A DNA stretch of 64,000 bases. It comes from CBDFGK01 sp965247075 (lineage in GTDB: Bacteria > Pseudomonadota > Gammaproteobacteria > Pseudomonadales > Halieaceae). Location: the NCBI GenBank assembly GCA_965247075.1, contig CBDFGK010000001.1, forward strand, positions 1 through 64,000, given 5' to 3'. The number at the start of each line of letters is the position of its first letter. The first letter of the stretch is position 1. The position numbers and the translations under genes were made by a program. Positions 26,491 to 35,689 of the stretch are shown here, piece after piece. The notes beneath the pieces were generated by a model, which was not told the DNA's origin, did no database searches, and saw only the letters and a program-made list of their open reading frames with translations.

Positions 26491-27353
26491 TAGTAATCGT
26501 ATTTATATTCAGAGAACAGGGACTGTGCTTGCAACCAGATGTCGCCGACTGCTCCGTCGCCAACCGGCTCGCCATCCACCAGCACTACCGGCGCGATCTC
26601 TTTGGTTGAACTGGAAATCCATACTTCATCAGCGTTGTGTAGCTCAGCCAGTGTAACGGGGCGTTCTTCGATCTGCAGGCTGCCTTCGGCGCGCAAAATT
26701 TCGATGAGTAACAGCCGCGTGATGCCGGCTAGTATCTGGTGGTCGGTTTCTGGCGTATAGATGACACCGTCCTTCACCACGTAGACATTGCAGGCACTGG
26801 CTTCGGTCAGCTCGCCGGCCTCGTTATAGAGAATGGTTTCGTTGTTGCCTCCCGTATAACCCTGGTTGAAGTGCATGACATTGCCCAGCAGGGCGGTGGA
26901 TTTTATATTGCAGCGCTTCCAGCGCATATCCTGACTGGTTGTCACCGTATAGGTCTTGGTGGTGCTTTTGTCTGCCACTGGCGAGGGCGGCGCCTCGAAA
27001 GTAAAGGCGAAGATAGTGGGAGCAACACCTTCTGGGTAGGCGTGAAAGCGGCGGCTGTCGGCACCGCGACTGACGTGCAGGTAAATGCCGAGATCATTGC
27101 CCTCGTTGCGTTCCATCAACTGCTCGCAGACTTCACGCCACTGGTCATCACTCCAGTCCAGACTGATATCGATAGCAGTCAGGCCGTTGTTCATGCGCTC
27201 TATATGGGCCGCAAATCCAACCATCCTGTCATGGTAGGAGGGAATAACTTCGTAGATGCCATCACCAAACAGGAAGCCGCGATCCATAGGTGAAATTTTT
27301 GCCCGCTCCATTGGCAGGTATTCGCCATTGAGGTAGACGATGCTCATGCTCAT
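26490..27353 (-). CDS. dat: D-amino acid aminotransferase
   Basis: A 287-residue class IV (branched-chain/D-amino acid) transaminase. PMDRGFLFGDGIYEVIPSY near residue 22-40, the PLP Lys in CNIKSTALLGNV near 148, the ELTEASACNVYVV block and AGITRLLLIEI are all present. It would move amino groups between D-alanine, D-glutamate and keto acids. It overlaps its neighbours on both sides within the D-amino acid operon. A choice between the ATG at 27353 and 27347 is not decided. Confidence 0.9.
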   Translation of the reverse strand: MSMSIVYLNGEYLPMERAKISPMDRGFLFGDGIYEVIPSYHDRMVGFAAHIERMNNGLTAIDISLDWSDDQWREVCEQLMERNEGNDLGIYLHVSRGADSRRFHAYPEGVAPTIFAFTFEAPPSPVADKSTTKTYTVTTSQDMRWKRCNIKSTALLGNVMHFNQGYTGGNNETILYNEAGELTEASACNVYVVKDGVIYTPETDHQILAGITRLLLIEILRAEGSLQIEERPVTLAELHNADEVWISSSTKEIAPVVLVDGEPVGDGAVGDIWLQAQSLFSEYKYDY

Positions 27354-28189
27354 TCTCCAAATCCGGTCAGTCTTCGTAAGTCTTCGATAAGCCGCAGTCC
27401 TTCGCTGGCGGGCAGCCCGTCTTCCGTTAGTGTGTTCTCATGGGTAACTCCGTCAACACTGCCCCGCTGGGAAAGGTAATGCAAAAATTCCAGCGGCGCG
27501 ATTTTCCCAAGCAAGTCCTCACCCCGCCAATACCCAATAATAGCCAGCAGGCCGTAAGCTGCCCAATTGGATACGTCGGCGATCAACAATTCATCGCAGC
27601 CGGTGACCGCCGGGACAATGTCCAGTTTTTCTATCGCCGCGCGAATATTGCCCATGCCAATTTCATTGCCGCCGTCACCAATGGCGATGCTGGGGCAGGA
27701 CGCGAGTTTCACAAAGTAGTCAAAGCAGGCACAGCGCTCGGTAATAACCTCGCCGCGCATATTGAAGTAGGTGCCTTGCGCCGACAGCCCCGGCCGTTCG
27801 ATACTGATTACCACTTCCGGTTGAAATTGCAAAAGCGCTGCGCGTGTCTCCGCTTCCCAATCAGTGTGGCCACCCACGCTGATCTCATGCACTCGATAGG
27901 CGGGCTGTAAATGACCTGATAAGGGCTTGCCGCACACGATGATGGGATTTGCACCCATAGTCTCAAGACTCTGGTACAGCGCCATTGCGCCCACCGGGCC
28001 GTCTGTTTCAAAAGTGTCGGCTACCGGAAACCCGGTGCCGATAAGAACGGTTGCCGAGCTGTTTTTCAGATGTGTGGCAGCGCGCAGGAAATAACCGGGC
28101 TGCAGGGCACTTTGCACCTGCTTCATGCCGCGCAGGTTTCTGCTGACCATCAGGTCCTCAATGGTCTGGCTCAGGGCGAGATCATCCAT
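27350..28189 (-). CDS. D-glutamate cyclase-like protein (DUF4392)
   Basis: A 279-residue protein starting MDDLALSQTIEDLMVSRNLR. SATVLIGTGFPVADTFETDG near 48-66, YFNMRGEVITE and PSIAIGDGGNEIGMGNIRAA near 170-190 are the conserved blocks of the glutamate cyclase family, whose mammalian member converts D-glutamate to 5-oxo-D-proline. The ATG at 28189 overlaps the pxpC stop by 8 bases; the longer upstream frame is a shadow of pxpC. Its place between 5-oxoprolinase subunits and a D-amino acid transaminase fits this activity. Confidence 0.85.
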   Translation of the reverse strand: MDDLALSQTIEDLMVSRNLRGMKQVQSALQPGYFLRAATHLKNSSATVLIGTGFPVADTFETDGPVGAMALYQSLETMGANPIIVCGKPLSGHLQPAYRVHEISVGGHTDWEAETRAALLQFQPEVVISIERPGLSAQGTYFNMRGEVITERCACFDYFVKLASCPSIAIGDGGNEIGMGNIRAAIEKLDIVPAVTGCDELLIADVSNWAAYGLLAIIGYWRGEDLLGKIAPLEFLHYLSQRGSVDGVTHENTLTEDGLPASEGLRLIEDLRRLTGFGE

Positions 28190-29123
28190 CACAGGGCTCC
28201 GGGTGTACGCGGTGGAATCGATGGTGGGCCAGATAAAACAGGTTGTGCGCAGCGGCGCTAGAAGTTTCTTCGAAATACACTGTGCCGCCCGGCATAAGTT
28301 GCGCAAGTCGCGCCGTATCCATCGACAGGGCAGCGCCAATTTTCGGGTAGCCACCGATGGTTTGCCGGTCTTGCAGCAGTACTATGGGTTGGCCATCGGC
28401 GGGAATTTGAATCGCCCCCATGCAGATGCCTTCTGACAGAATGCCCTTGATATCGTAGCGTATTGCCGGCCCCTCAAGTCGATAACCCATGCGGTCAGCC
28501 CGGTCAGTCACCAAGTATTCGCCGCTATAAAAGCGGCGTTTTTGCAGTTGCGAAAACTGCGCCTGTTGGTAACCGGGGATTACGCGAACGATGATATCCG
28601 AGGAGTAGGCCGGTTGCTCGGATTCGGGCAGGGTCAGGCAGCCGGCATTGGCGCAGGGCCGGCATGCCAGCAGGTTGCCGGCTTCCAGCTTGCCGCCGTT
28701 GAGGCCGCCGACCCCCTCGCGTACCACAGTGGCCGTGCTGCCAAATTGGCTGGCTACCTGGAAGCCTCCCGCCACGGCCAGGTAGGCCCGGCAAAAGGAT
28801 GTAGCAAAACCAATACTGATTTGATCGCCGGGATAAACCCGGTGACTGCGCCAGGATTGCTTCGCTTCGCCATTGATAGACAGGGGCAAGTCGCCACCTG
28901 CCAGGCAGATGAGGGTTGCCAGCTTTGCTTCACACTCAAGACCACCGAAGCTGACTTCCAGGGCGGTTAAATCTGACTGGTTATGAACCAGTCGATTGGC
29001 CCAGGCCATGGCCATGCGGTCCAGCGGGCCGCCGTTGGTCAGGCCAATGCGGTGTTGGCCGAAGCGACCACTGTCCTGCAGTAAGGTCAACATGCCCGGC
29101 TGCAGGATCGACAGGCCACTCAC
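28182..29123 (-). CDS. pxpC: 5-oxoprolinase subunit C (biotin-dependent carboxyltransferase family)
   Basis: A 313-residue protein. LQPGMLTLLQDSGRFGQHRI near the start, NGGPLDRMAMAWANRLV, and RVIPGYQQAQFSQ near 185 are typical of PxpC/KipA. With PxpA and PxpB it forms the ATP-dependent prokaryotic 5-oxoprolinase that opens pyroglutamate to glutamate. Its GTG overlaps the pxpB stop (GTGA). Confidence 0.93.
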   Translation of the reverse strand: MSGLSILQPGMLTLLQDSGRFGQHRIGLTNGGPLDRMAMAWANRLVHNQSDLTALEVSFGGLECEAKLATLICLAGGDLPLSINGEAKQSWRSHRVYPGDQISIGFATSFCRAYLAVAGGFQVASQFGSTATVVREGVGGLNGGKLEAGNLLACRPCANAGCLTLPESEQPAYSSDIIVRVIPGYQQAQFSQLQKRRFYSGEYLVTDRADRMGYRLEGPAIRYDIKGILSEGICMGAIQIPADGQPIVLLQDRQTIGGYPKIGAALSMDTARLAQLMPGGTVYFEETSSAAAHNLFYLAHHRFHRVHPEPCDG

Positions 29124-29797
29124 AACTCGCCTCCCAATTCCAGGTAGCGGGCTTTACCGATTGCCTCGAAGCGTACCCGGTCGCCCACATTCACCGGCAT
29201 GATCGGGTCGGCATCGGGATTAAACATGGCAGTTGGACACCGGCCAATAAGATTCCAGCCGCCTGGCGAGGGGGCGGGATAGACCGCGGTTTGTCGGTCT
29301 GCTATGGCCACAGCGCCGCGGGGTACTTTTTGCCGCGGAGTGCTGAGCCTGGGTGCCGCGATGCGTTCATCGACCTGGCCCAGATAGGCAAACCCGGGCG
29401 CAAAGCCAATTGCATATACCCGGTATTCCGTGGCTTGGTGCAGCTCGATAACTTTTTCGATGCTCAAGCCGGCATGGTTGGCCAGTGATTCCAGATCGGA
29501 CCCGGACTCGGTGCTGTACCAGGCGGGCAGGCAGACCAATCGACCTTCTGTTTGCCGGCCGGATAACAGTGTTGCCAGGCATGCTTCGACTTGCCGGCGG
29601 ACGCGAAAATGATCGGTACGCAACAGGTTGTAAATAACCAATATGGATGCGTAGGAAGGCACCAGGTCTACCAGGTCGCGCCCCAGAGCGGTGCTAATGG
29701 CCGTACTTGCCGCTTGCACCGCCCGGGAAGTTTGCGGACTGGTCTCTTCTCCCAGATAAACGATTAAGGCATCTTCACCGGCAGTACAGATACGCAT
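29120..29797 (-). CDS. pxpB: 5-oxoprolinase subunit B (KipI family)
   Basis: A 225-residue protein with AGEDALIVYLGEE near residue 5, LVPSYASILVIYN near 45, and the KipI block FAPGFAYLGQVDERI followed by RLSTPRQKVPRGAVAIA. It partners PxpC in the phosphorylation-dependent part of 5-oxoproline cleavage. Lies between pxpA and pxpC with overlap to pxpC and 9 bases to pxpA. Confidence 0.93.
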   Translation of the reverse strand: MRICTAGEDALIVYLGEETSPQTSRAVQAASTAISTALGRDLVDLVPSYASILVIYNLLRTDHFRVRRQVEACLATLLSGRQTEGRLVCLPAWYSTESGSDLESLANHAGLSIEKVIELHQATEYRVYAIGFAPGFAYLGQVDERIAAPRLSTPRQKVPRGAVAIADRQTAVYPAPSPGGWNLIGRCPTAMFNPDADPIMPVNVGDRVRFEAIGKARYLELGGEL

Positions 29798-29806
29798 GAT
29801 GGATAG

Positions 29807-30544
29807 CTAACCCAGCAGGGCGCGAATTTCTTGAATTGCCTGCACCCCTTCGATATTGTCGCCGTGAACACAAAGTGAATCGGCGCCAACCGGTAGTTGC
29901 CGGCCGCTGGCCGTAGTGACGGTGCCCTCGTTGCAGAGTTGCTCGACCTGGGCCAGCATTTTGGCGCGGTCGTGAACTGCGTCTGCCAGCCGTCGTGACA
30001 CCAGTTTGCCGTCGTCGTCGTAACAGCGATCGGCAAATGCTTCAAACCATACCTCGACGCCGGCCCGGTCAGCTTCCTTGCGGTGCTGATCGATTTCGGG
30101 TGTTGCCTGTAGCATCAATGCCAGCGGACGATGGTACGCGGCGACGGCTTCCAAAATGGCATTGCGAACTGCGGGCGTCGCCATCATGTCGTTGTAAAGC
30201 GCGCCGTGGGGTTTTACGTAGCGCAGTTCGATACCGGCGCAGGCAGACATGCCGTCCAGGGCGGCCACCTGGTAGTGAATCTTGGCAATAATTTCTTCGC
30301 GGCTACAGTTCATGGAGCGGCGGCCAAAGCCCACCAGGTCGGGATAGGCAGGGTGGGCGCCCACTGTTACGCCGTGTTCGCCAGCCAGTTGCAGGGTGCG
30401 TTGTATCACCAACGGGTCGCCGGCGTGAAATCCGGTGGCCACACTGGCCTGGTCAATGTGGGGCATTACTTCCGCGTCCAGGCCCATGGTCCAGGCGCCG
30501 AAGCTTTCACCCAGGTCGCAGTTCAGTTTCATGGTATTACTCAT
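29807..30544 (-). CDS. pxpA: 5-oxoprolinase subunit A (LamB/YcsF family)
   Basis: A 245-residue protein. MKLNCDLGESFGAWTMGLD, ATGFHAGDPLVI, VGAHPAYPDLVGFGRR and VKPHGALYNDM are the hallmark metal/acid residues and blocks of the LamB/YcsF family, now known as PxpA. It follows the YcsI-like gene by 12 bases. Confidence 0.95.
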   Translation of the reverse strand: MSNTMKLNCDLGESFGAWTMGLDAEVMPHIDQASVATGFHAGDPLVIQRTLQLAGEHGVTVGAHPAYPDLVGFGRRSMNCSREEIIAKIHYQVAALDGMSACAGIELRYVKPHGALYNDMMATPAVRNAILEAVAAYHRPLALMLQATPEIDQHRKEADRAGVEVWFEAFADRCYDDDGKLVSRRLADAVHDRAKMLAQVEQLCNEGTVTTASGRQLPVGADSLCVHGDNIEGVQAIQEIRALLG

Positions 30545-30556
30545 GGCAGTATTTTT

Positions 30557-31351
30557 TCACAGGATGGCCAGCTTGCTGTTGGGCATATCTGTCACCAACA
30601 TACAGCCGGGACTGTGGGTAATGCAAAAGGGGGGCCTGGCGCTCTCAATGGCGACCTGCGGGGTAACGCCACAAGCCCAGAAAAGAGCTAGCTCATGGTC
30701 GTGAATGCTCACCGCGTCGCCATAGTCAGGCGCAGCTATGTTGTCTATACCGAGCAGCGCTGGATCACCTATATGAACAGGCGCACCGTGCACCGATGGG
30801 AAGCGGGTACAAATCTGGATGGCGCGGATGGCATCCGCCGCTGCGAAGGGGCGCATGCTCACTACCATGTTGCCGGCGAAAGCTCCGGCGGCCTGGCATT
30901 CAATGTTGGTCCTGTACATAGGCACATTGGCGTCTTCGCTAACATTGCGCACATCCAGGCCATCCGCCAGCAGGGCCTCCTCAAAGCTGAAGGAACAACC
31001 CAGCGCAAATGTCACCAGGTCATCGCGCCAAAAATCTTCGATGTGGTTTGCTTCCCCAACACATTGGCCGTCTTCAAAAATGCGGTAACTGGGTATATCG
31101 GTGCGAATATCGATCTCGCCCAGGCTGGGTAATGTGGTTTCACCGGCGGCGCTCGCACTGGTGATCAGCGGGCAGGGTTTGGGGTTCAGTTGGCAGAACT
31201 TTAGAAAATCTGCCGCCCAGTCGGCTGGCAGGATAACGATATTGCATTGCACAAAACCGGCCGCCAGGCCAGATGTATTACCGGTATGGGCGCCCGAGCG
31301 TATGCGTACTCGCAGGTCGGCGGGGGAGAGGGCTGGTAGCGATTCGGTCAT
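30557..31351 (-). CDS. YcsI-like putative hydro-lyase (DUF1445)
   Basis: A 264-residue protein and the first gene of the operon. The N-terminus RVRIRSGAHTGNTSGLAAGF, then VQCNIVILPADWAADFLKFC and the C-terminal CGVTPQVAIESARPPFCITH and HSPGCMLVTD are clear DUF1445 blocks. The family is annotated as a hydro-lyase and is structurally related to D-glutamate cyclases. B. subtilis ycsI lies beside ycsF/kipI/kipA in the same way. Probable role in 5-oxoproline or D-glutamate turnover. Confidence 0.9.
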   Translation of the reverse strand: MTESLPALSPADLRVRIRSGAHTGNTSGLAAGFVQCNIVILPADWAADFLKFCQLNPKPCPLITSASAAGETTLPSLGEIDIRTDIPSYRIFEDGQCVGEANHIEDFWRDDLVTFALGCSFSFEEALLADGLDVRNVSEDANVPMYRTNIECQAAGAFAGNMVVSMRPFAAADAIRAIQICTRFPSVHGAPVHIGDPALLGIDNIAAPDYGDAVSIHDHELALFWACGVTPQVAIESARPPFCITHSPGCMLVTDMPNSKLAIL

Positions 31352-31495
31352 GGGCTAACTATAGCGCGGGAATCGCCCGTAGAGTTGAATTTATTGGCTC
31401 TTTTGAATTTCGTGTGGGGCAGGCAGGCTCGATAATCAGATTGATCATAAGTCAGACATTGGCATAATGGGCGCCCCGCAACCAAGAGAATTAAC

Positions 31496-32350
31496 GTGCC
31501 CGATCGCCAGACCCTTGAACACCTGCTACATACACTCAGCCTTGAAAAGCTTGGAGACTATTCCTTTGTGGGCCAGAATACCCATCCCGACGGGCCGCGC
31601 TTGTATGGCGGTCAGGTGTTGGCGCAGGCGCTGCGGGCCGGCGTTGCAACCGTAGACGAGGACCGCGCTGTACACTCACAGCACGCCTGTTTTTTGCGCC
31701 CCGGCGACCCCGGGCTGCCGGTGGAGTTTGAGGTCGAAAATGCACGCGACGGCGGCAGCTTCAGTTCACGACGGGTAGTCGCCTCCCAGCAGGGCCGCAT
31801 TATCCTGGCGAGTTCCCTGTCCTTCCAGGTCCCGGAGCAGGGCGATGAGCTGGAGTTTGACCTGCCGGCAGTCATTGGTCCGGACCACCTGGAGAGCGAG
31901 CGCGACCGATCACTCAAGGACGACCAACTGTGGGCTGACTTTCAGATTGTGAACGGCCTCGATCTGGATGTGCGCGTTATTGAACCGGTAGACTGGGTTA
32001 ATCCTCGGCCACGTGATGGCATACTGCATGCCTGGATGAAGACCAGTGCTGCGCTGAGTGACGAGCGGGGTCTGCACGAAGCCTTGCTGGCCTATATATC
32101 CGATGCTTTCCTGGTCGACGTGGCGTTGATGCCCCATGGGCGCAGTTTCATGCAGGGCATGCAGACCGCCAGCCTCGATCATGCCCTGTGGCTGCATGGG
32201 CCATTCCGGGCCGACCAGTGGCTATTACTGGCAGCCGATGTACAAAGTGTAGGTGGCGGTCGCGGGCTGGGTCGCGGGCGTTTCTTTACCGAAGACGGTC
32301 AGCTGGTGGCCACCTGTATGCAGGAATCCCTGCAGCGGCGTCTGCTGTGA
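31496..32350 (+). CDS. tesB: acyl-CoA thioesterase II
   Basis: A 284-residue double-hotdog thioesterase that releases free fatty acids from acyl-CoA. FVGQNTHPDGPRLYGGQVLA near 24-43, HSQHACFLRPGD near 64, LAYISDAFLVDVALMPHG near 200 (with the catalytic Asp) and MQTASLDHALWLHGPFRA near 220 are TesB blocks. The GTG at 31496 is preceded by AAGAGAA. It diverges from the D-amino acid operon. Its 3' end abuts an acyl-CoA ligase fossil. Confidence 0.95.
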   Translation: MPDRQTLEHLLHTLSLEKLGDYSFVGQNTHPDGPRLYGGQVLAQALRAGVATVDEDRAVHSQHACFLRPGDPGLPVEFEVENARDGGSFSSRRVVASQQGRIILASSLSFQVPEQGDELEFDLPAVIGPDHLESERDRSLKDDQLWADFQIVNGLDLDVRVIEPVDWVNPRPRDGILHAWMKTSAALSDERGLHEALLAYISDAFLVDVALMPHGRSFMQGMQTASLDHALWLHGPFRADQWLLLAADVQSVGGGRGLGRGRFFTEDGQLVATCMQESLQRRLL

Positions 32351-32354
32351 CCTG

Positions 32355-32637
32355 ATCGCCGGGGAAGAGGCTGCCCGGCGCGACCACATTATCTCCCTGG
32401 CACAACAGCATGCTTGTGAGTGGCGACAGGACAGCGCCGGTACCAGTATTGCTCACTTGTTGCGCGCGCTGGGTCTACAGCCCGGCGACCACATTGGCAT
32501 GATGATAGAGAACTGTCGCCGGTTTATGAAAATCGTACAGGTGGGTCACGCCAAGGTCGCCGATGTAGCTGTGTTGGGCATACCCAATGACGAATTTGGC
32601 GAAGAGGCCAAAGCCGTGGTGCAGCCAGTTAATTTTC
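32355..32637 (+). pseudogene. AMP-dependent acyl-CoA ligase fossil with internal deletions
   Basis: One open frame strings together three separate parts of an acyl-CoA ligase. IAHLLRALGLQPGDHIGMMI with EN is from the N-terminal 80 residues. HAKVADVAVLGIPNDEFGEE and AKAVVQP belong near residue 430 onward of an intact enzyme. Joining them in frame leaves out the AMP-binding core. It runs into the RND pump stop codon at 32636. Confidence 0.75.
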
Positions 32638-35600
32638 AGACCACTGACAGCGATTCGACCGCTGCCGGTTTTGCGGACTTGCGAAAGGGCAGGTACAGCG
32701 TGGGCAGCACAAACAGCGTAAAGAGTGTGCCTATTAACATGCCGGTGGTGATGGTCAGGCCGATAGCGTAGCGACTGCCGGCACCGGCACCGGACGCCAG
32801 CAGCAGGGGCATCACCCCAAGTACCGTGGCAAAGGTGGTCATCAATATGGGGCGCAGGCGCAGGGCGGCGGCTTCCAGTACTGCCTCGCGCCGGCCCAGT
32901 CCGCCGCGGACCATTTTGTTGGCGAAATCAACAATCAAAATACCGTGCTTGCTGATCAGGCCGATCAGCGTGAGCAGCCCCACCTGGGTATAAATATTCA
33001 GCGTGGACCAGCCCAGGGCCAGCGGCACCATAGCTCCAAAAATAGACAGCGGCACACCAACCAGCACCACCATCGAGTCGCGGAAGCTATTGAACTGCAC
33101 CGCCAGCACCAGAAAAATAAACATCAGTGAAGTGGCGAATAGCAGTACAAAACTGTCCTTCTCCTGCACGAAGCGACGCGATTCCCCCCGGTGTCCAATG
33201 CGATAACCGGTCGGCGCCACTGCCTGCAGGGTTTTCTCAAGAAACTCCAGGCCGGTTCCCAGTGTGTTGGGCGGCATCATCAGGCCCTGTATGGTGGTGC
33301 TGTTGAGCTGTTGGTATTGGGTCAGCGAATTGGGCTCTACCTGGTGTGAGAGCTTGATAACCGTAGCCATAGGCACCAATTCGCCGCTATCGGTGCGCAC
33401 GTAATAGCGTTGTAGTCCTTCCTTGGTGAGCCTGAATCCCTGCTCAGCTTGTGGGATGACCTTGTAACTGCGCCCGTCCATACTAAAGCGGTTTGCCTCA
33501 GCTTCACCCAGCATCACCTGCAAGGTTTCGCCGATGGCGCGCATGGATATGCCCAGCCGCGCCGCCAGGTCGCGGTCGATACGCACGGTCACTTCAGGGC
33601 GGCTGTAGCGCAGCCCCTTGGTGGCAAAGGCAAACAGCCCGGATTCGCGGGCTTTTAGCAGCACCTCCTCAGAGACCCGCTCCAGTTCCCGGTAGTCGGC
33701 GGTAGAGGCGATAACAAAATTGACCGGCAGACCGGAGTCGGTGCCCGGCATGGAAGCCCAGCCAAAAACGAAAATTTCCAGCCCGCTGACCTTGCTGAAT
33801 TCCGCCTGCAACTGGGTCTGTATTTCCTTCTGGCTGCGGCTTCGTTTGCTCCAGGGAACCAGCTCAAGGCCGCCGAATACCTGCCCCGGATTGTTAACCT
33901 GAAACGAATGGCTGACCTCCGGTATTTTGCTCCAGATGTCGACAATCTGGTCGGTAAAATAATTGACGTAGTCCAGGCTGCTGTAATCCGGTGGAGACGC
34001 CATGACAAACAGGCCGCCATTGTCTTCTTCCGGCGCCAGTTCCTTTTGCACCAAAGCAAACAATATCGGCAGGCTGACCAGGATCGCGGCGGCGAACAAC
34101 AGTACGGCGCCGCGGTTGTTGAGGCAGTGCCCCAGCAGTCGCTGGTAGGCGTCATGCAAGGTGATAAAGTGGGCATCCAGCCAGTCGGCAATAGCCCCTT
34201 GGTGAGCATGGTCCTTTAGCACATAGGCGCACATCATCGGGCTGAGGGTGAGCGCGATAACCCCCGATACCAGTACCGCACCGGCCAGTGTCCAGGCAAA
34301 TTCGCTGAACAGTGCGCCAGTCAGTCCACCCAAAAATCCAATCGGCGCGTACACGGCGGCCAGCGTCAGGGTCATGGCAATAACCGGCAGTGCTACTTCC
34401 CTGGCGCCTTGTAGTGCCGCCTCACGGGGCGCCACGCCCGCTTCAATATGGCGATGCACGTTCTCGACTACCACAATAGCGTCATCCACCACCAATCCAA
34501 TGGCGATGACCATGGCCAGTATGGTTAGCAAATTGATGGAAAATCCCATCGTCCAGATCAGGAACAGCACACCGATCAAGGACAGCGGAATCGCCACCAG
34601 GGGAATAATGACCACCCGCAGTGAGCCCAGGAACAACAATATCACCAACACCACGATGACCGATGCCTCGGCGAGGGTCAGCATCACCTGTTGCAATGCC
34701 TCCTCAATAAATATGGAGCTGTCTGAGTCGATAAAAATCTCCAGGTCGGCCGGCATTTTGGCAGTCAGTGTGGGAATCACTGCCTTGATGCGCCTGGCGA
34801 CGTCCAGCGGGTTGGCGCCGGGTGCCTCGGTAATGCTCACGAAGACGGTATCTTTACCGCTGGAATACGAAGCCGAATCGTAGTCGGCACTGGCCAGTTC
34901 GAGTGCGGCGATATCACTGAGTCGCACCCGTTTGTCCCCCGCCTGGCGTACCACGATGTTGGCGAAGTCAGCGGGGCTTTGCATGTCGGTCTGTGCATCG
35001 ACGCTGGTGCTGACCAGGTCGCCGCGGGTAGTGCCGGCGGCGGAAATATAATTTTCCCGTCGAATGGCGTTATTGACATCGATGGCAGAAACGCCGTAGG
35101 CGGCCATTTTGGCCGGGTTGAGCCAGACACGCATGGCGAAATCACGGTCGCTGAGAACTTTCGCTTCGCCCACTCCCTCGATGGTGCTCAGTTCCGGTTG
35201 TATCACCCGGCGCAGATAGTCATTAATTTGCTGAATAGACATCTGCTCACTGAAGAACGCCATGTACATCATGGCGTCATCGCCAAAGGTGGTGGTAATT
35301 ACCGGGTCTTCAGTTTCCCGCGGCAATTCGAACTTGGCCTCGTTGACCTTGGCGATGACTTCCGTGAGCACCTTGGTGGTATCTTCACCCAGGCGCACGT
35401 TAATGCGAATTCTTGACACACCGGGGTTGCTGCTCGAGGTGATGTACTCGACCCCATTGGCGGCGGCAATGCGACGTTGTAATGGGTCTGTTACAAAGCC
35501 CTGTACGGTGTGAGCGCTGGCGCCCGGATAGACCGCGACAACAAATATCACGCTCTTTTCGACCTCCGGAAACTGCCGTAGGGATAATTGCGTGGCGGCC

Positions 35601-35680
35601 TGTGCACCCAACATCAGCAATAGCGCGCTCACCACAATGGCGAGCACGGGTCGTTTTATAAAGTGATCGGTAAATCGCAT
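32636..35680 (-). CDS. RND efflux pump, inner-membrane permease (HAE-1 type)
   Basis: A 1014-residue proton-driven pump of the AcrB/MexB-like superfamily. It starts MRFTDHFIKRPVLAIVVSAL, with twelve membrane helices in two halves separated by large periplasmic loops. GLVVDDAIVVVENVHRHIE near 400-418 holds the paired Asp residues of proton relay in helix 4, and LIGLISKHGILIVDFANK near 925 is the matching helix 10 block. The adaptor gene lies 9 bases upstream. No TolC-like channel is present in the window. Confidence 0.96.
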   Translation of the reverse strand: MRFTDHFIKRPVLAIVVSALLLMLGAQAATQLSLRQFPEVEKSVIFVVAVYPGASAHTVQGFVTDPLQRRIAAANGVEYITSSSNPGVSRIRINVRLGEDTTKVLTEVIAKVNEAKFELPRETEDPVITTTFGDDAMMYMAFFSEQMSIQQINDYLRRVIQPELSTIEGVGEAKVLSDRDFAMRVWLNPAKMAAYGVSAIDVNNAIRRENYISAAGTTRGDLVSTSVDAQTDMQSPADFANIVVRQAGDKRVRLSDIAALELASADYDSASYSSGKDTVFVSITEAPGANPLDVARRIKAVIPTLTAKMPADLEIFIDSDSSIFIEEALQQVMLTLAEASVIVVLVILLFLGSLRVVIIPLVAIPLSLIGVLFLIWTMGFSINLLTILAMVIAIGLVVDDAIVVVENVHRHIEAGVAPREAALQGAREVALPVIAMTLTLAAVYAPIGFLGGLTGALFSEFAWTLAGAVLVSGVIALTLSPMMCAYVLKDHAHQGAIADWLDAHFITLHDAYQRLLGHCLNNRGAVLLFAAAILVSLPILFALVQKELAPEEDNGGLFVMASPPDYSSLDYVNYFTDQIVDIWSKIPEVSHSFQVNNPGQVFGGLELVPWSKRSRSQKEIQTQLQAEFSKVSGLEIFVFGWASMPGTDSGLPVNFVIASTADYRELERVSEEVLLKARESGLFAFATKGLRYSRPEVTVRIDRDLAARLGISMRAIGETLQVMLGEAEANRFSMDGRSYKVIPQAEQGFRLTKEGLQRYYVRTDSGELVPMATVIKLSHQVEPNSLTQYQQLNSTTIQGLMMPPNTLGTGLEFLEKTLQAVAPTGYRIGHRGESRRFVQEKDSFVLLFATSLMFIFLVLAVQFNSFRDSMVVLVGVPLSIFGAMVPLALGWSTLNIYTQVGLLTLIGLISKHGILIVDFANKMVRGGLGRREAVLEAAALRLRPILMTTFATVLGVMPLLLASGAGAGSRYAIGLTITTGMLIGTLFTLFVLPTLYLPFRKSAKPAAVESLSVV

Positions 35681-35689
35681 GGTCCGATT

